Shown here piece after piece: positions 7,638 through 15,522 of a stretch of 64,000 bases of DNA. The translations under genes and the position numbers were made by a program. The stretch is taken from positions 682,001-746,000 of the forward strand of contig NZ_SMSE01000002.1 in assembly GCF_004354085.1 (NCBI RefSeq), written 5' to 3'. The notes under the pieces were generated by a model. The model saw nothing but the letters and a program-made list of their open reading frames with translations, ran no database searches and had not been told where the DNA came from. Source of the stretch: Seongchinamella unica (GTDB lineage: Bacteria > Pseudomonadota > Gammaproteobacteria > Pseudomonadales > Halieaceae). Within the stretch, counting starts at the first letter, position 1, and each line of letters starts with the position of its first letter.

Positions 7638-10031
7638 CTAGGGTCGCCCCATATCCGGCTGGGTGTAGTCGCAAACGCCGTCCGGGAAGATGGCGTTTAA
7701 CTGCGCTATCTCGGCCGGACCCGGTGCCCAACTGCCATAAACCCCGTTGGCGATGGCGTTATCGACGGATTGCAGCGCGCACTTGAAGACGCCGCCTTCA
7801 ATGCCATTGCCGGATATGATTCTTGAGGTTGAGTAGAGTGGGAAGGCGGCGGTGCAACTGCCCTGCGGATTGTCATCGAGAACACCGCTCCACACGTCGT
7901 CTCCCGCCGCTATCAACTCACCGTGGGAGTCGAAGCAACTGTCCACCGCGCGGGCAGGCTTGTTTCTCGCCACGCCTTTATTGGGGTGCCTGCGGATATT
8001 TGCCATCCATTCATCCATCACCGCCAATGCCTGGGGTGTCTGGTCGAACTCACTCGTCACCCCCCGGGCATCGGTGAACCAGATCACCTGGTTGGAGGCG
8101 TCGCCATCATGGTTCAGAATACGCTGGCGGGAGGCAAAGGACTGGTGGGAATTGTGCATATCCAGAACGTGTTCCAGGTAATGGCGCCAGTCGATGATGG
8201 GAATATCAATCGCGCCCACGAACACGTGACCCTTTTCGTAAGCTGCCTGCATTGCCTCAATCGAACCTTCGGTTCTGGGGGCAGGGCCTGAACCATCGTA
8301 CAGGTTCATGTTCCTGATCGACCAGGGGTCCCATTGATCGGGAATGGAAAAGCCGCTAAAGCATCCCGGCTGTGGATAATAGGGGCAGGTTTCCTGCACC
8401 ATTTCCGGCTGTGATTTCCAGCCTCCGACAAAGGTGTTCACCTGCAGGAACTCTGCCGGACTAATTTTGCCCTCGAGCATGGACTGCAGGCCGTATTGCA
8501 CGCCCACGTTGTCAAAGGTGGAGCGGGCGTAGCCATCGGGACCCCGACCATAAATGTTGACCGCATCCTCCCAGTGGGTCCACTGTATTGCCAATACGTC
8601 GGAAATCGGGTTTATGGTTTCGATGCCTGACTCATACCCATACAGATGATTTAGCGCCAGCGGCGACAGCCCCCGCCAGGATTCCACGCACTCATCCGTG
8701 CCCTGCGCCTGGGTGTAGGGATTGCCGATGTAGTCATCGGCATTGAGGCCAATAAGCCAGCTGCGGTTTGACCAGGTGGCCCACGGGCTGGCGGGGTTCA
8801 TCATGCTCTGCAAGTCCATGTAGTACTCGAGCAGTTCGCAATCACCGATGTGAATGGTCTGGGTTACCATGTCGGGGTAGGAATACTGGGGGATGGCGGC
8901 GTCTATCAGGCGGGTGCCCAGGTTCTGCCCGTACACATATTGCTGGATACCGCCGCCAGAGCCACCGACGCTCACTGTGTACAGGGGCGTGCCGTAAGCT
9001 TCAATAAAACGCTCCTTGGTCATCAGCGCGGTTTCGGCGCCGAGTTCCAGGTCGTAATGGGTGCCGGTCTTGGTGCCGGTCGAGTAGATTACGCCATAGC
9101 CCAACTTGAGGGCGTTGTCATAGAGCATACGGCTGGTGGAGGGGCTGCCCTGGGTGTGACCAATGGCAACGCCGCCCTGGAAGTAATAGAGCAGGCGGCC
9201 GTTCCAGTCATCCCCCCGCGGTGAGTAATCCGGCGACGGGTCAGAGTCCAGTACGGCCATGGAATAGATGAAGCGGTTAATCACCCCGCGTTCCCAGCGC
9301 ACGATATAGTCCACTTCCTCGCCGTCGATGGTGGTTGTGGTGGCCAGGTCTGCGGGGCGCTCTCCCGGCGTCAGTTCAGCCCAGCTGCCGCCAGTAGTGC
9401 GGTACCGGTAAACCACCGTGGGTTCTACCTGGCAGGTCGTTGAGCGTCCTATCAGGTTGCCACCCTCGTCGTAAACGGGCCAGCCCGGATCTTCAGCGGG
9501 ATTGGTGGTTGAATCGGGGATCGGTTGGCCCAGCCCGTGATTCTGCACGGTGCACACGAAGGCTTTCTGGTGTTCTCCGGAAAATATGGGCCCGGATATG
9601 GGGTGGTTGGTGAGCTCCAGCGACTCCGAATGGATTATCTTCGTGTTCTTGCCCTTTCCCTTGGGCCTGAGCTCGTTCACAGTGACGGTATTGAGACCTG
9701 ACTGCAGGCCGCTGATGACACCAGACAGTGTTTTCTGGCCCACGGTGGAAAAACGATCAGTCTGGTCCTCGCCATTTACCAGGACCTCGACGCGGGACTG
9801 CTTTGCGTTGCCCCTCGTGGTTACCTCGATGCGGGCATCTCCGCCAGAGACCTGGTCTGCCCAGGAGGAAACCACCCTGATGGATTGCTGCAGATTACTG
9901 GCTCCCTGTGCCTTCGCTGATGCGCCCGTGCTGCCAACCACGGCCAGCCCAACGGTTAACAGTACACGGCAAATGAGTGGGCGCAGTGGCAGTGGAAGAA
10001 GCTGGCGGGTGTTATCAATCGGTGTCGACAT
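7638..10031 (-). CDS. Large secreted DUF6351 family protein, probable alpha/beta hydrolase
   Basis: 797 residues from the ATG at 10029-10031, preceded by AAGGA on the coding strand. Residues 1 to about 42 form a long signal peptide ending ASAKAQG. Residues 45-130 look like an Ig-like/beta domain (IEVTTRG, VEVLVNGEDQT). The rest resembles DUF6351 proteins, with a nucleophile-elbow-like VGGSGGG near residue 355 and several cysteines that could form disulfides. The fold suggests a secreted esterase or hydrolase, but I cannot assign a substrate. A late segment with HLEHVLDMHNSHQSF might contribute the catalytic His; this is a guess. Not obviously part of an operon. Confidence 0.7.
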   Translation of the reverse strand: MSTPIDNTRQLLPLPLRPLICRVLLTVGLAVVGSTGASAKAQGASNLQQSIRVVSSWADQVSGGDARIEVTTRGNAKQSRVEVLVNGEDQTDRFSTVGQKTLSGVISGLQSGLNTVTVNELRPKGKGKNTKIIHSESLELTNHPISGPIFSGEHQKAFVCTVQNHGLGQPIPDSTTNPAEDPGWPVYDEGGNLIGRSTTCQVEPTVVYRYRTTGGSWAELTPGERPADLATTTTIDGEEVDYIVRWERGVINRFIYSMAVLDSDPSPDYSPRGDDWNGRLLYYFQGGVAIGHTQGSPSTSRMLYDNALKLGYGVIYSTGTKTGTHYDLELGAETALMTKERFIEAYGTPLYTVSVGGSGGGIQQYVYGQNLGTRLIDAAIPQYSYPDMVTQTIHIGDCELLEYYMDLQSMMNPASPWATWSNRSWLIGLNADDYIGNPYTQAQGTDECVESWRGLSPLALNHLYGYESGIETINPISDVLAIQWTHWEDAVNIYGRGPDGYARSTFDNVGVQYGLQSMLEGKISPAEFLQVNTFVGGWKSQPEMVQETCPYYPQPGCFSGFSIPDQWDPWSIRNMNLYDGSGPAPRTEGSIEAMQAAYEKGHVFVGAIDIPIIDWRHYLEHVLDMHNSHQSFASRQRILNHDGDASNQVIWFTDARGVTSEFDQTPQALAVMDEWMANIRRHPNKGVARNKPARAVDSCFDSHGELIAAGDDVWSGVLDDNPQGSCTAAFPLYSTSRIISGNGIEGGVFKCALQSVDNAIANGVYGSWAPGPAEIAQLNAIFPDGVCDYTQPDMGRP

Positions 10032-10422
10032 GAATGTTTTTCCTTATTGTTGTTTTGTGGGTTAACAGTGATTCCTGAGCCTGTCTGGCGCTATTACAGG
10101 GCAAGCCCAGCGTATAACCCTGGTGTAGAGAAACCCTGACCCCTGCCCGCCAGGCATATTGCTGTTGGTAAGCCTTGAACCGATAGCGTTAATTCAGAAA
10201 TCAGGTTTTGTAATGGGTATAGACCCGGAATGGCTCCCGGTCAAGCGCACGGCCAGGTCAGCAGGATTTTCCTGACCTGTGTCATGATGCGCGACTGCTA
10301 TAGTGTGTATGTTGTGCGCGACTGGCGTCCGCGAGGTGTATGGCTCTGCCCGCCCTGAACGGAACCGCCGGTCAACGCAGAATTTTCACCCGTATGTGTC
10401 CCTGGTCGGAGCTCACGTGGTT
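10032..10422. other. Gene-free stretch upstream of DUF6351 and the nosR-like remnant
   Basis: 391 bp between two divergent genes. It should carry the promoter of the DUF6351 gene. The only clear structure is an 8-bp inverted repeat, CAGGTCAG (10254-10261) and CTGACCTG (10272-10279), with no T-run. The forward frame can be extended upstream to 10303, but that part has no family resemblance and no ribosome-binding site. Confidence 0.5.
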
Positions 10423-10700
10423 ATGACAAGACAGCCAACTATTTTGCAACTGACTATTTTCGCTTTGGTGATGCAGATGGCGCTGTGCGCCGGTGTCGCC
10501 GCCCGCGACAGCGCCACCGTAATGGAGGAAATTCTCGCTACCCAAAGCCCCGGTGGGCTGTTTCCGGGTGCTGACCGGGTAGGCGACCCCGATGGCGAGT
10601 TTCAGGTTTCGCCTGTTTACAGCGGTGAACAGCAGATAGGCCTGCTATTCCTCAATTCCTCGGTGGTCGATTCTGTGGGCTATTCGGGCAAATCGAGATC
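10423..10700 (+). pseudogene. Truncated nosR-like gene (FMN-binding domain N-terminus only)
   Basis: From the ATG at 10423 the frame encodes a signal peptide (to about residue 27) followed by LFPGADRVG, VSPVYSGEQQIG and VVDSVGYSGK, the order found at the start of the periplasmic domain of NosR, the membrane flavoprotein of nitrous oxide reduction. Resemblance stops right after GYSGK (about 10690). The frame stays open to 10905 but then reads antisense to a convincing reverse-strand gene. Full NosR is about 700 residues with membrane and Fe-S domains, so this is a broken fragment left by a deletion. No other nos gene is nearby. The exact end of the homologous part is approximate. Confidence 0.6.
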
Positions 10701-10737
10701 ACAGTTAATCTTTTTTCCCGGTAAAAGCGCCGGGTCG

Positions 10738-10947
10738 CTAGTGTCCCAGAGCCTGGTAGACCGAGCTACACCAGCCGGCCAAACGATCGTTCCTGAACAC
10801 CAGCAGTGTGGTTTCGTCGCGGCTGGTGGCACCGTCACTCTTATTCCTTTCTGTTCGGTAAAACAGTACTCGCACCTCCTTGTCGTGCAACTCGAAGGCC
10901 TCTGAGTCGGCGGGCGCCCCCAGCCGGGGCACCCACAAATTTTTCAC
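10738..10947 (-). CDS. Small protein of unknown function (69 aa), possibly N-terminally shortened
   Basis: A GTG start (10945-10947) has a good ribosome-binding site, AGGAG six bases upstream. The product contains RLGAPADSEAF, VRVLFYRTER, SDGATSRDETTLLVF and LAGW, a pattern like the C-terminal core of small BamE/DUF3192-like proteins in which a LG.P motif is followed by FYRT and a DET.PLVF strand. Those proteins normally have a lipoprotein or membrane N terminus and helix before LG.P; here only VKNLWVP precedes it, so the gene may have lost its 5' part. It overlaps the open but non-homologous tail of the nosR remnant on the other strand. Family call is tentative. Confidence 0.5.
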   Translation of the reverse strand: MKNLWVPRLGAPADSEAFELHDKEVRVLFYRTERNKSDGATSRDETTLLVFRNDRLAGWCSSVYQALGH

Positions 10948-11278
10948 AGCTTTCTCCTGATTAAGATAGTCATTGCTTCCGGCTAACGTTGCGCCGAAAA
11001 GCCAGGCCCTGTCATTCGACGATTCGGTGGCGGCCGCAAGACAGGGCGGCTACCATTCATCCCGCCTCAGCAACTATCTATCGATTTACGGAATTTGCCT
11101 TGTGATATTCCAATGCCTGTAGCGCATGGTCGAGCTGGCGGATACTGATGGCGTAGTGAACGGCGGCGGATAACGAACAGAGCTGAGTAGGCGTAGGCCA
11201 GCCCTTTAGCTTATTCTGCGTTGGTCACCGTGCCGGGTACAGCGGCACTTACTACTTTGGGATACAGGGAGACACTGA
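10948..11278. other. Gene-free stretch, leader of the mntP remnant
   Basis: 331 bp. A short inverted repeat GTGCC/GGCAC lies at about 11229-11247, and GGGAG at about 11267 is a plausible ribosome-binding site for mntP. Many mntP genes carry a yybP-ykoY manganese riboswitch here; GAGTAG at about 11187 and GGAGAC just before the gene recall parts of that motif, but I cannot build its helices. A reverse-strand frame is open from 11224 to 11078 without a start codon; I do not call it a gene. Confidence 0.4.
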
Positions 11279-11819
11279 ATGATTGAAGTTCTGGTTTTGG
11301 CCGTAGCGCTCAGCATGGATGCGTTTGCCGTTTCCATCGGTCTCGGCTCCAAGCACCTGCAGAAAACCAGGTCACTGTCGATACTGGCGGCGCTGTATTT
11401 TTGATTGTTCCAGGGGCTGATGCCGTTGATTGGCTATCTGGGAGGCAAAGGTGTTCTGGGATGGGTTGAGAGCTATGCCCACTGGATTGCTGTTGTACTG
11501 CTTCTGTTAATTGGCGGCAAGATGATTTTCGAGTCAATGTCAGAAGGGATAGAAGAGGATATCGCCCAGATAACCCATAAGGTGTTGCTACTGCTGGCCA
11601 TAGCCACCAGCATCGGCGCTATGGCGGCGGGCTTTACCCTGACGTTGCTCGAAGTCAATCCGCTAATCGCATGTACCATCATCGGCATTACCACATTGTT
11701 GTTCAGTTGGGTGGGGGTCTACGTAGGGGCAATTAAGTGGTACCTGGCTGGAAAGCAAGGCTGAGTTGATGGGGGGGCTGGCACTTATCCTGATCGGCTT
11801 CAAGATACTGCTTTTCTGA
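11279..11819 (+). pseudogene. mntP: Disrupted manganese efflux pump gene (mntP)
   Basis: Translation from the ATG at 11279 gives the MntP (DUF204) N terminus with [13 protein letters not shown], then an in-frame TGA at 11402-11404 where the family has Gly (GGA to TGA explains it). The frame resumes with [14 protein letters not shown] and continues through the membrane segments, but the second conserved motif reads ATSIGAMA with Gly (11615-11617) in place of the Asp of DAMA. It then runs to a TGA at 11762, while the expected C terminus (ELMGGLALILIGFKILLF) lies in the next frame and ends at 11819, so a frameshift lies near 11735-11760. Three lesions make a functional Mn2+ exporter unlikely. 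Confidence 0.85.
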
Positions 11820-11887
11820 TTAGCGACGATTCAACTGAGGCCCACAGACTCTGGTATTCAAAGAGTCAGCCATGAATGCGACTTAAC

Positions 11888-12547
11888 CTAAAAGCGGGAG
11901 AGGGCGGTAGCTTCTGCCGATGGCAACAACCGGGCTATCTGATCGAGTGTGGGCTGGTATTCGCAGTAATGTATTTCCAGCGGATGGTTCTGGCCAGCGA
12001 CCTGTAGAACAAGTGAAGGGAAAGAGTAAACGCCCAGGCTTTTTCGGAGCGCAAATGCCTGCTGCAGCGCAGACTCGACTCTGGAGTCTGCCAGGTCACG
12101 TTCAAACTTCGCAACGTCAAGGTTCAGTTCACTAGCCAATGAGATCAACACCTCGTTATCCGAAGGGTTCATTGCTCTCAGGTAATAAGCCTGCTGGATT
12201 GCTTCGATCATCTCTTGCTCAGCATCCTGCAAGAGGGCAGCCAGCACAGCCCTGCACGCGGGGTAGGTAGACCGTCGTGGTCTACACCGTCTCCAAAAGT
12301 CAAAATTGAATTCGGCACCCGTCGCTTCAGCCACATCCTTCCAGTAGCCCGCAATCGTTTGTTGTAACTCGAGCGGCATGGGCTCATCTGAATCAGGCGC
12401 CAAACCGCCGACAACATTCTCAATCGAAATAGCGGGATTCAGCCGGGCGCGGATTTGATCCCAGGTTCGACGGTATCCCCAGCACCAACTGCACATGGGG
12501 TCATGGATATGAAAGAGGGTAGTCATGGCGTCGAGGGTATCGCGCAT
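11888..12547 (-). CDS. DsbA family thioredoxin-fold protein (FrnE/2-hydroxychromene isomerase-like)
   Basis: 219 residues. A CSWC redox motif (Cys19, Cys22) follows the short strand LFHIHDPM, and the cis-proline loop is VYSFPSLVL near residue 175, as in cytoplasmic DsbA-like proteins of the FrnE type. There is no signal peptide, so a cytosolic disulfide reductase or isomerase role is likely. An internal ATG at 12526 (residue 8) would give the more typical start MTTLFHIHDPMCSWC; neither start has a strong ribosome-binding site. It is a lone reverse-strand gene beside an AT-rich palindrome. Confidence 0.85.
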   Translation of the reverse strand: MRDTLDAMTTLFHIHDPMCSWCWGYRRTWDQIRARLNPAISIENVVGGLAPDSDEPMPLELQQTIAGYWKDVAEATGAEFNFDFWRRCRPRRSTYPACRAVLAALLQDAEQEMIEAIQQAYYLRAMNPSDNEVLISLASELNLDVAKFERDLADSRVESALQQAFALRKSLGVYSFPSLVLQVAGQNHPLEIHYCEYQPTLDQIARLLPSAEATALSRF

Positions 12548-13236
12548 TGCGACCTGTGGACAACTAGGTGCTCAAAAGCTTTATTTAACATAATATATAT
12601 TATGCGCATATGTGGATAAATCCACTGCAGCGCGGGCCTACCCGGAAATCACTGTTTTAAGCGTGTTTCGGGGCTATTGTCGGGATTAGTGAAGTCCGGG
12701 TTGAGGCGTCAATTCCGTGTCGCTGGGTTCATGCTCTGGCGGCTAACACTGGCCGGTCACCGCCATCTGTTGTGGATCGCACCCAAAAGGAAAGCGGCAC
12801 CCTGAGCAGCAAGCTGCGTTTGGACCCACTTGAAACTGGCAGCTTGTTGAGTCGTCATCCAGGGCTCCGCCCAACCGCGAAAAGCCCGCTGATCGCAGTT
12901 TCAGCCGTCACCTGACTGCGTATCTGCCTTCAGGTGATCATGAGCCGCGACGGATTCTCAGCCTTGGGGATGACCTGCGGTGGTGTTAGGAGGCAGCACT
13001 CGGTCAGTATGCGCAGCAGCACACCAGGGATAACGTGTATGCAATTCTTTTCACCCTGCTTCGTCCAGGGTTCGCGCAGTCAATAATTATATTATGTAAA
13101 ATAGAAAGGTTCTGCGCCGACGCCAAGCCGCCGTGCGCACTGTCCTGCTCTCGGTCAGGCGCCCCCTGGTCCCGCGTCAATTCCGGGAGCGATTGAAACA
13201 GGCGTGCTGAAGGACACCTGGCTGGGTCGCTGCATT
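12548..13236. other. Gene-free stretch of 689 bp
   Basis: No convincing coding frame on either strand; frames here are short and interrupted. It is locally AT-rich at 12570-12620 (see palindrome) and at about 13081-13108. The pieces GTGGA/TCCAC at about 12610-12623 form a small hairpin. Worn intergenic DNA is the best description. Confidence 0.5.
12589..12604. promoter_or_regulatory. Perfect 16-bp palindrome upstream of the DsbA-family gene
   Basis: CATAATATATATTATG is a perfect palindrome 42 bp upstream of the DsbA-family start, in an AT-rich stretch that probably contains the promoter. It could be an operator; no cognate regulator is adjacent, so the role is a guess. Confidence 0.35.
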
Positions 13237-13401
13237 TCAGGCCTTCACTAACTTCTCAGCCTTACACAGGTACTTTTTACTGTTTGCCGACCGAAAGCAT
13301 TTTCTGCAAATAAACTCCGCGTCCCTCACCAGGCTTTTTACCGCCTCAGGATTCTCCTTGAAGACTTTGCCGGGGATGTCACACAGGGTTTTCGCTTTCA
13401 T
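13237..13401 (-). CDS. Small cysteine protein, 54 aa, possible zinc-binding
   Basis: A short frame with ATG at 13399-13401 and a strong ribosome-binding site (AGGAGG four bases upstream). The product is Lys-rich, with Cys7 and a cluster FICRKC (Cys32, Cys35) then KKYLC (Cys46). The C-terminal pattern FICxKCxRxAxxKKxLC recalls short conserved gammaproteobacterial proteins of unknown function and would suit a single metal site. It stands alone between two gene-free stretches. Ribosome-binding site, reading frame and residue pattern together support a real gene; function unknown. Confidence 0.65.
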   Translation of the reverse strand: MKAKTLCDIPGKVFKENPEAVKSLVRDAEFICRKCFRSANSKKYLCKAEKLVKA

Positions 13402-13815
13402 ATTGCCTCCTGAACGGCTTACTTGCGCACATCTGGCCGGGATTCCCCGCTGTGATCAGTGCTCACGGTTTGACAGCGATCTAACGGCACTTGCCTTCCT
13501 ACGCCATGACTCAGTCAGTGGTAATTTAGCAATAATCGGCCCATTTTTCTTTTGCTGATTATCGTCGGCAAATGCCGCACTGATCGCCCGCCGGGATGCC
13601 AGATTCTGCGACCCGGAGCTCTCCCCTGATCCGTGCTGGCCGTTTATGGGTCGCGGCTAAATAGCGGCTGTCGTTTGAGAGATTGAACTGGGGTCGTATC
13701 GGGCCTGCTGTATCCTTGTCACCGCGAAGGGGCGTTATATCCGCTCATCCGGAACCATCGCCTGAGTACGACCCGTTCGCGAGCCAATGCCAAACCCCGG
13801 CTGGAGTTGTGAACC
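13402..13815. other. Gene-free stretch upstream of the sulfatase
   Basis: 414 bp without a supportable gene. It should carry the divergent promoters of the 54-aa gene and the sulfatase. A forward frame at 13358-13558 overlaps the 54-aa gene and looks random. GGGTCGTA (about 13692) and TACGACCC (about 13767) form a distant inverted repeat of uncertain meaning. Confidence 0.4.
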
Positions 13816-15471
13816 ATGGTTAAAAACGCCTTGTATCTACTGATGACTGCCTGCGCCCTCCTCTCCCTGCCAGTACAGGCTGAAGAGCGGCCCAATGTGA
13901 TCGTCATCGTGGCCGACGATTTAGGCTGGAATGACGTGGGTTATCACGGCGGCGACATCGACACCCCGTCACTGGATTTGCTCGCCAGGGAGGGCATGCA
14001 ACTGGACCGCTTCTACACCACCCCGATTTGCTCGCCGACGCGCGCGGCACTGATGACCGGCCGCGATCCGATGCGGTTGGGCGTCGCCTACGGTGTCATC
14101 ATGCCCTGGGACACCAATGGCGTGCACCCGGATGAGCACTTTATGCCGCAGAGTTTCCAGGCGGCGGGTTACCAGACGGCCATGGTCGGCAAGTGGCACC
14201 TCGGCCACGCCCAGCAAACCTATCACCCGAACGAGCGTGGCTTTGAGCACTTCTACGGACACCTGCATACAGAAGTCGGTTTCTACCCGCCCTTCTCCAA
14301 CCAGGGTGGCATCGATTTCCAGCGCAATGGCGTATCCATTGACGACGATGGTTATGAAACCTTCCTGCTCGCGGACGAGGTATCCCGCTATATCCGCGAG
14401 CGTGACAAAAACAAGCCGTTCTTCGTCTACATGCCCTTTCTCGCGCCCCATACTCCCCTGGACGCGCCAGAGGAACTCCAGGAAAAGTACCGGGACATCA
14501 ACACCGAACTGGCACCCGCCCGGGCCGGCACCACGGACGCCACCCGCGCAATGGCCAAAAAACGGGGTGAACCCAGTGCCCGCCCCATGTACGCCGCTGT
14601 GGTTGACGCCATGGACCAGGCCGTCGGTCAGGTGCTTGAGACCCTGCGTAAAGAGGGCATAGACGACAATACCATCGTGCTGTTCATGAGCGACAATGGC
14701 GGTGCAGCCTATTCGGTCGGCGGGGCTGACAACGCGCCCCTGCGTGGTGGCAAGGGCGAAACCTTCGAGGGCGGGATTCGTGTCATATCGCTGCTACGTT
14801 GGCCCGGAAGGATTTCCGCCGGTAGCAAACTCGAGCAGATCATGTCGGTGATGGACGTCTTTCCCACCCTGGCGGAAGCCTCCGGTGTAGAGACCAAAAA
14901 CCGGCGTCCGCTGGACGGCCGCTCCCTGTGGCCAGCTATCAGCGAAGGCAAGGCGCAACCTCGTAAAGACTATCTCTACTTTGCCTCGGAAATACCCATC
15001 TATGGTCATTTTAACCTGACGGCTTTCAACGATGAGTGGAAACTGGTCCAGGAAGTCAAACAGGGCCAGCTCACGACCGAGGTCAGCAACTACCTGTTCA
15101 AAATCGGCGAGGACCCCTATGAATACGACAATCTCGCTGACCGGCACCCGGAAATCGTTGCCCGCTTAAGCCAACAGATACAAGACTGGCGGGCGTTACA
15201 TCCTGTCAACGGGATACGCGGCCATATCGCACCGCCACCCGGATGGCGGGCGCCACTGGATTGGGCGACCTATCCTATTCCCCTGTCCGAACTGCAGGAA
15301 GCGCCCACCACGGGCTCTCCGCCGTCGGAATCGTCACTGCGCGCAATGGATTTTCTACACGGGCAGAGCGGGCGCATCATTTACGACTGCCCACCGCCTG
15401 AAGCGACCCTGGGTGAAACACTGTCGGCCCGGCCGCTGTGCCCGATTACCGGCCGTATCCCAGCCTATTGA
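13816..15471 (+). CDS. Secreted sulfatase (arylsulfatase family)
   Basis: 551 residues with a signal peptide (about 1-22, ending VQA). Type I sulfatase features are complete: VIVADDLGW (metal-binding Asp34/Asp35), the modification site ICSPTRAALMTG with Cys72 as the residue converted to formylglycine, GKWHLGH, and SDNGG. The CxPxR form requires a formylglycine-generating enzyme encoded elsewhere. The layout, including PLRGGKGETFEGGIRV, matches arylsulfatase A/B-like enzymes (SulfAtlas S1). Export suggests desulfation of an external sulfated glycan or aryl sulfate, common in marine bacteria; substrate unknown. No maturase or glycan-degradation neighbour is seen. It is convergent with btuB. Confidence 0.92.
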   Translation: MVKNALYLLMTACALLSLPVQAEERPNVIVIVADDLGWNDVGYHGGDIDTPSLDLLAREGMQLDRFYTTPICSPTRAALMTGRDPMRLGVAYGVIMPWDTNGVHPDEHFMPQSFQAAGYQTAMVGKWHLGHAQQTYHPNERGFEHFYGHLHTEVGFYPPFSNQGGIDFQRNGVSIDDDGYETFLLADEVSRYIRERDKNKPFFVYMPFLAPHTPLDAPEELQEKYRDINTELAPARAGTTDATRAMAKKRGEPSARPMYAAVVDAMDQAVGQVLETLRKEGIDDNTIVLFMSDNGGAAYSVGGADNAPLRGGKGETFEGGIRVISLLRWPGRISAGSKLEQIMSVMDVFPTLAEASGVETKNRRPLDGRSLWPAISEGKAQPRKDYLYFASEIPIYGHFNLTAFNDEWKLVQEVKQGQLTTEVSNYLFKIGEDPYEYDNLADRHPEIVARLSQQIQDWRALHPVNGIRGHIAPPPGWRAPLDWATYPIPLSELQEAPTTGSPPSESSLRAMDFLHGQSGRIIYDCPPPEATLGETLSARPLCPITGRIPAY

Positions 15472-15487
15472 AGCCTGCGCAGGCGAA

Positions 15488-15514
15488 GACGGGCAGGCCC
15501 TGGGCTTACCCGTC
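15488..15514. terminator. Possible bidirectional hairpin between sulfatase and btuB
   Basis: GACGGG (15488-15493) and CCCGTC (15509-15514) form a GC stem with a 15-base loop in the 51-bp gap between convergent genes. There is no T-tract on either side, so it is a weak terminator candidate. Confidence 0.3.
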
Positions 15515-15522
15515 TGCCGCGA

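Noticed and set aside
13358-13558. Forward 66-codon frame
   Set aside because: Overlaps the 54-aa reverse gene, which has a much better ribosome-binding site and residue pattern.
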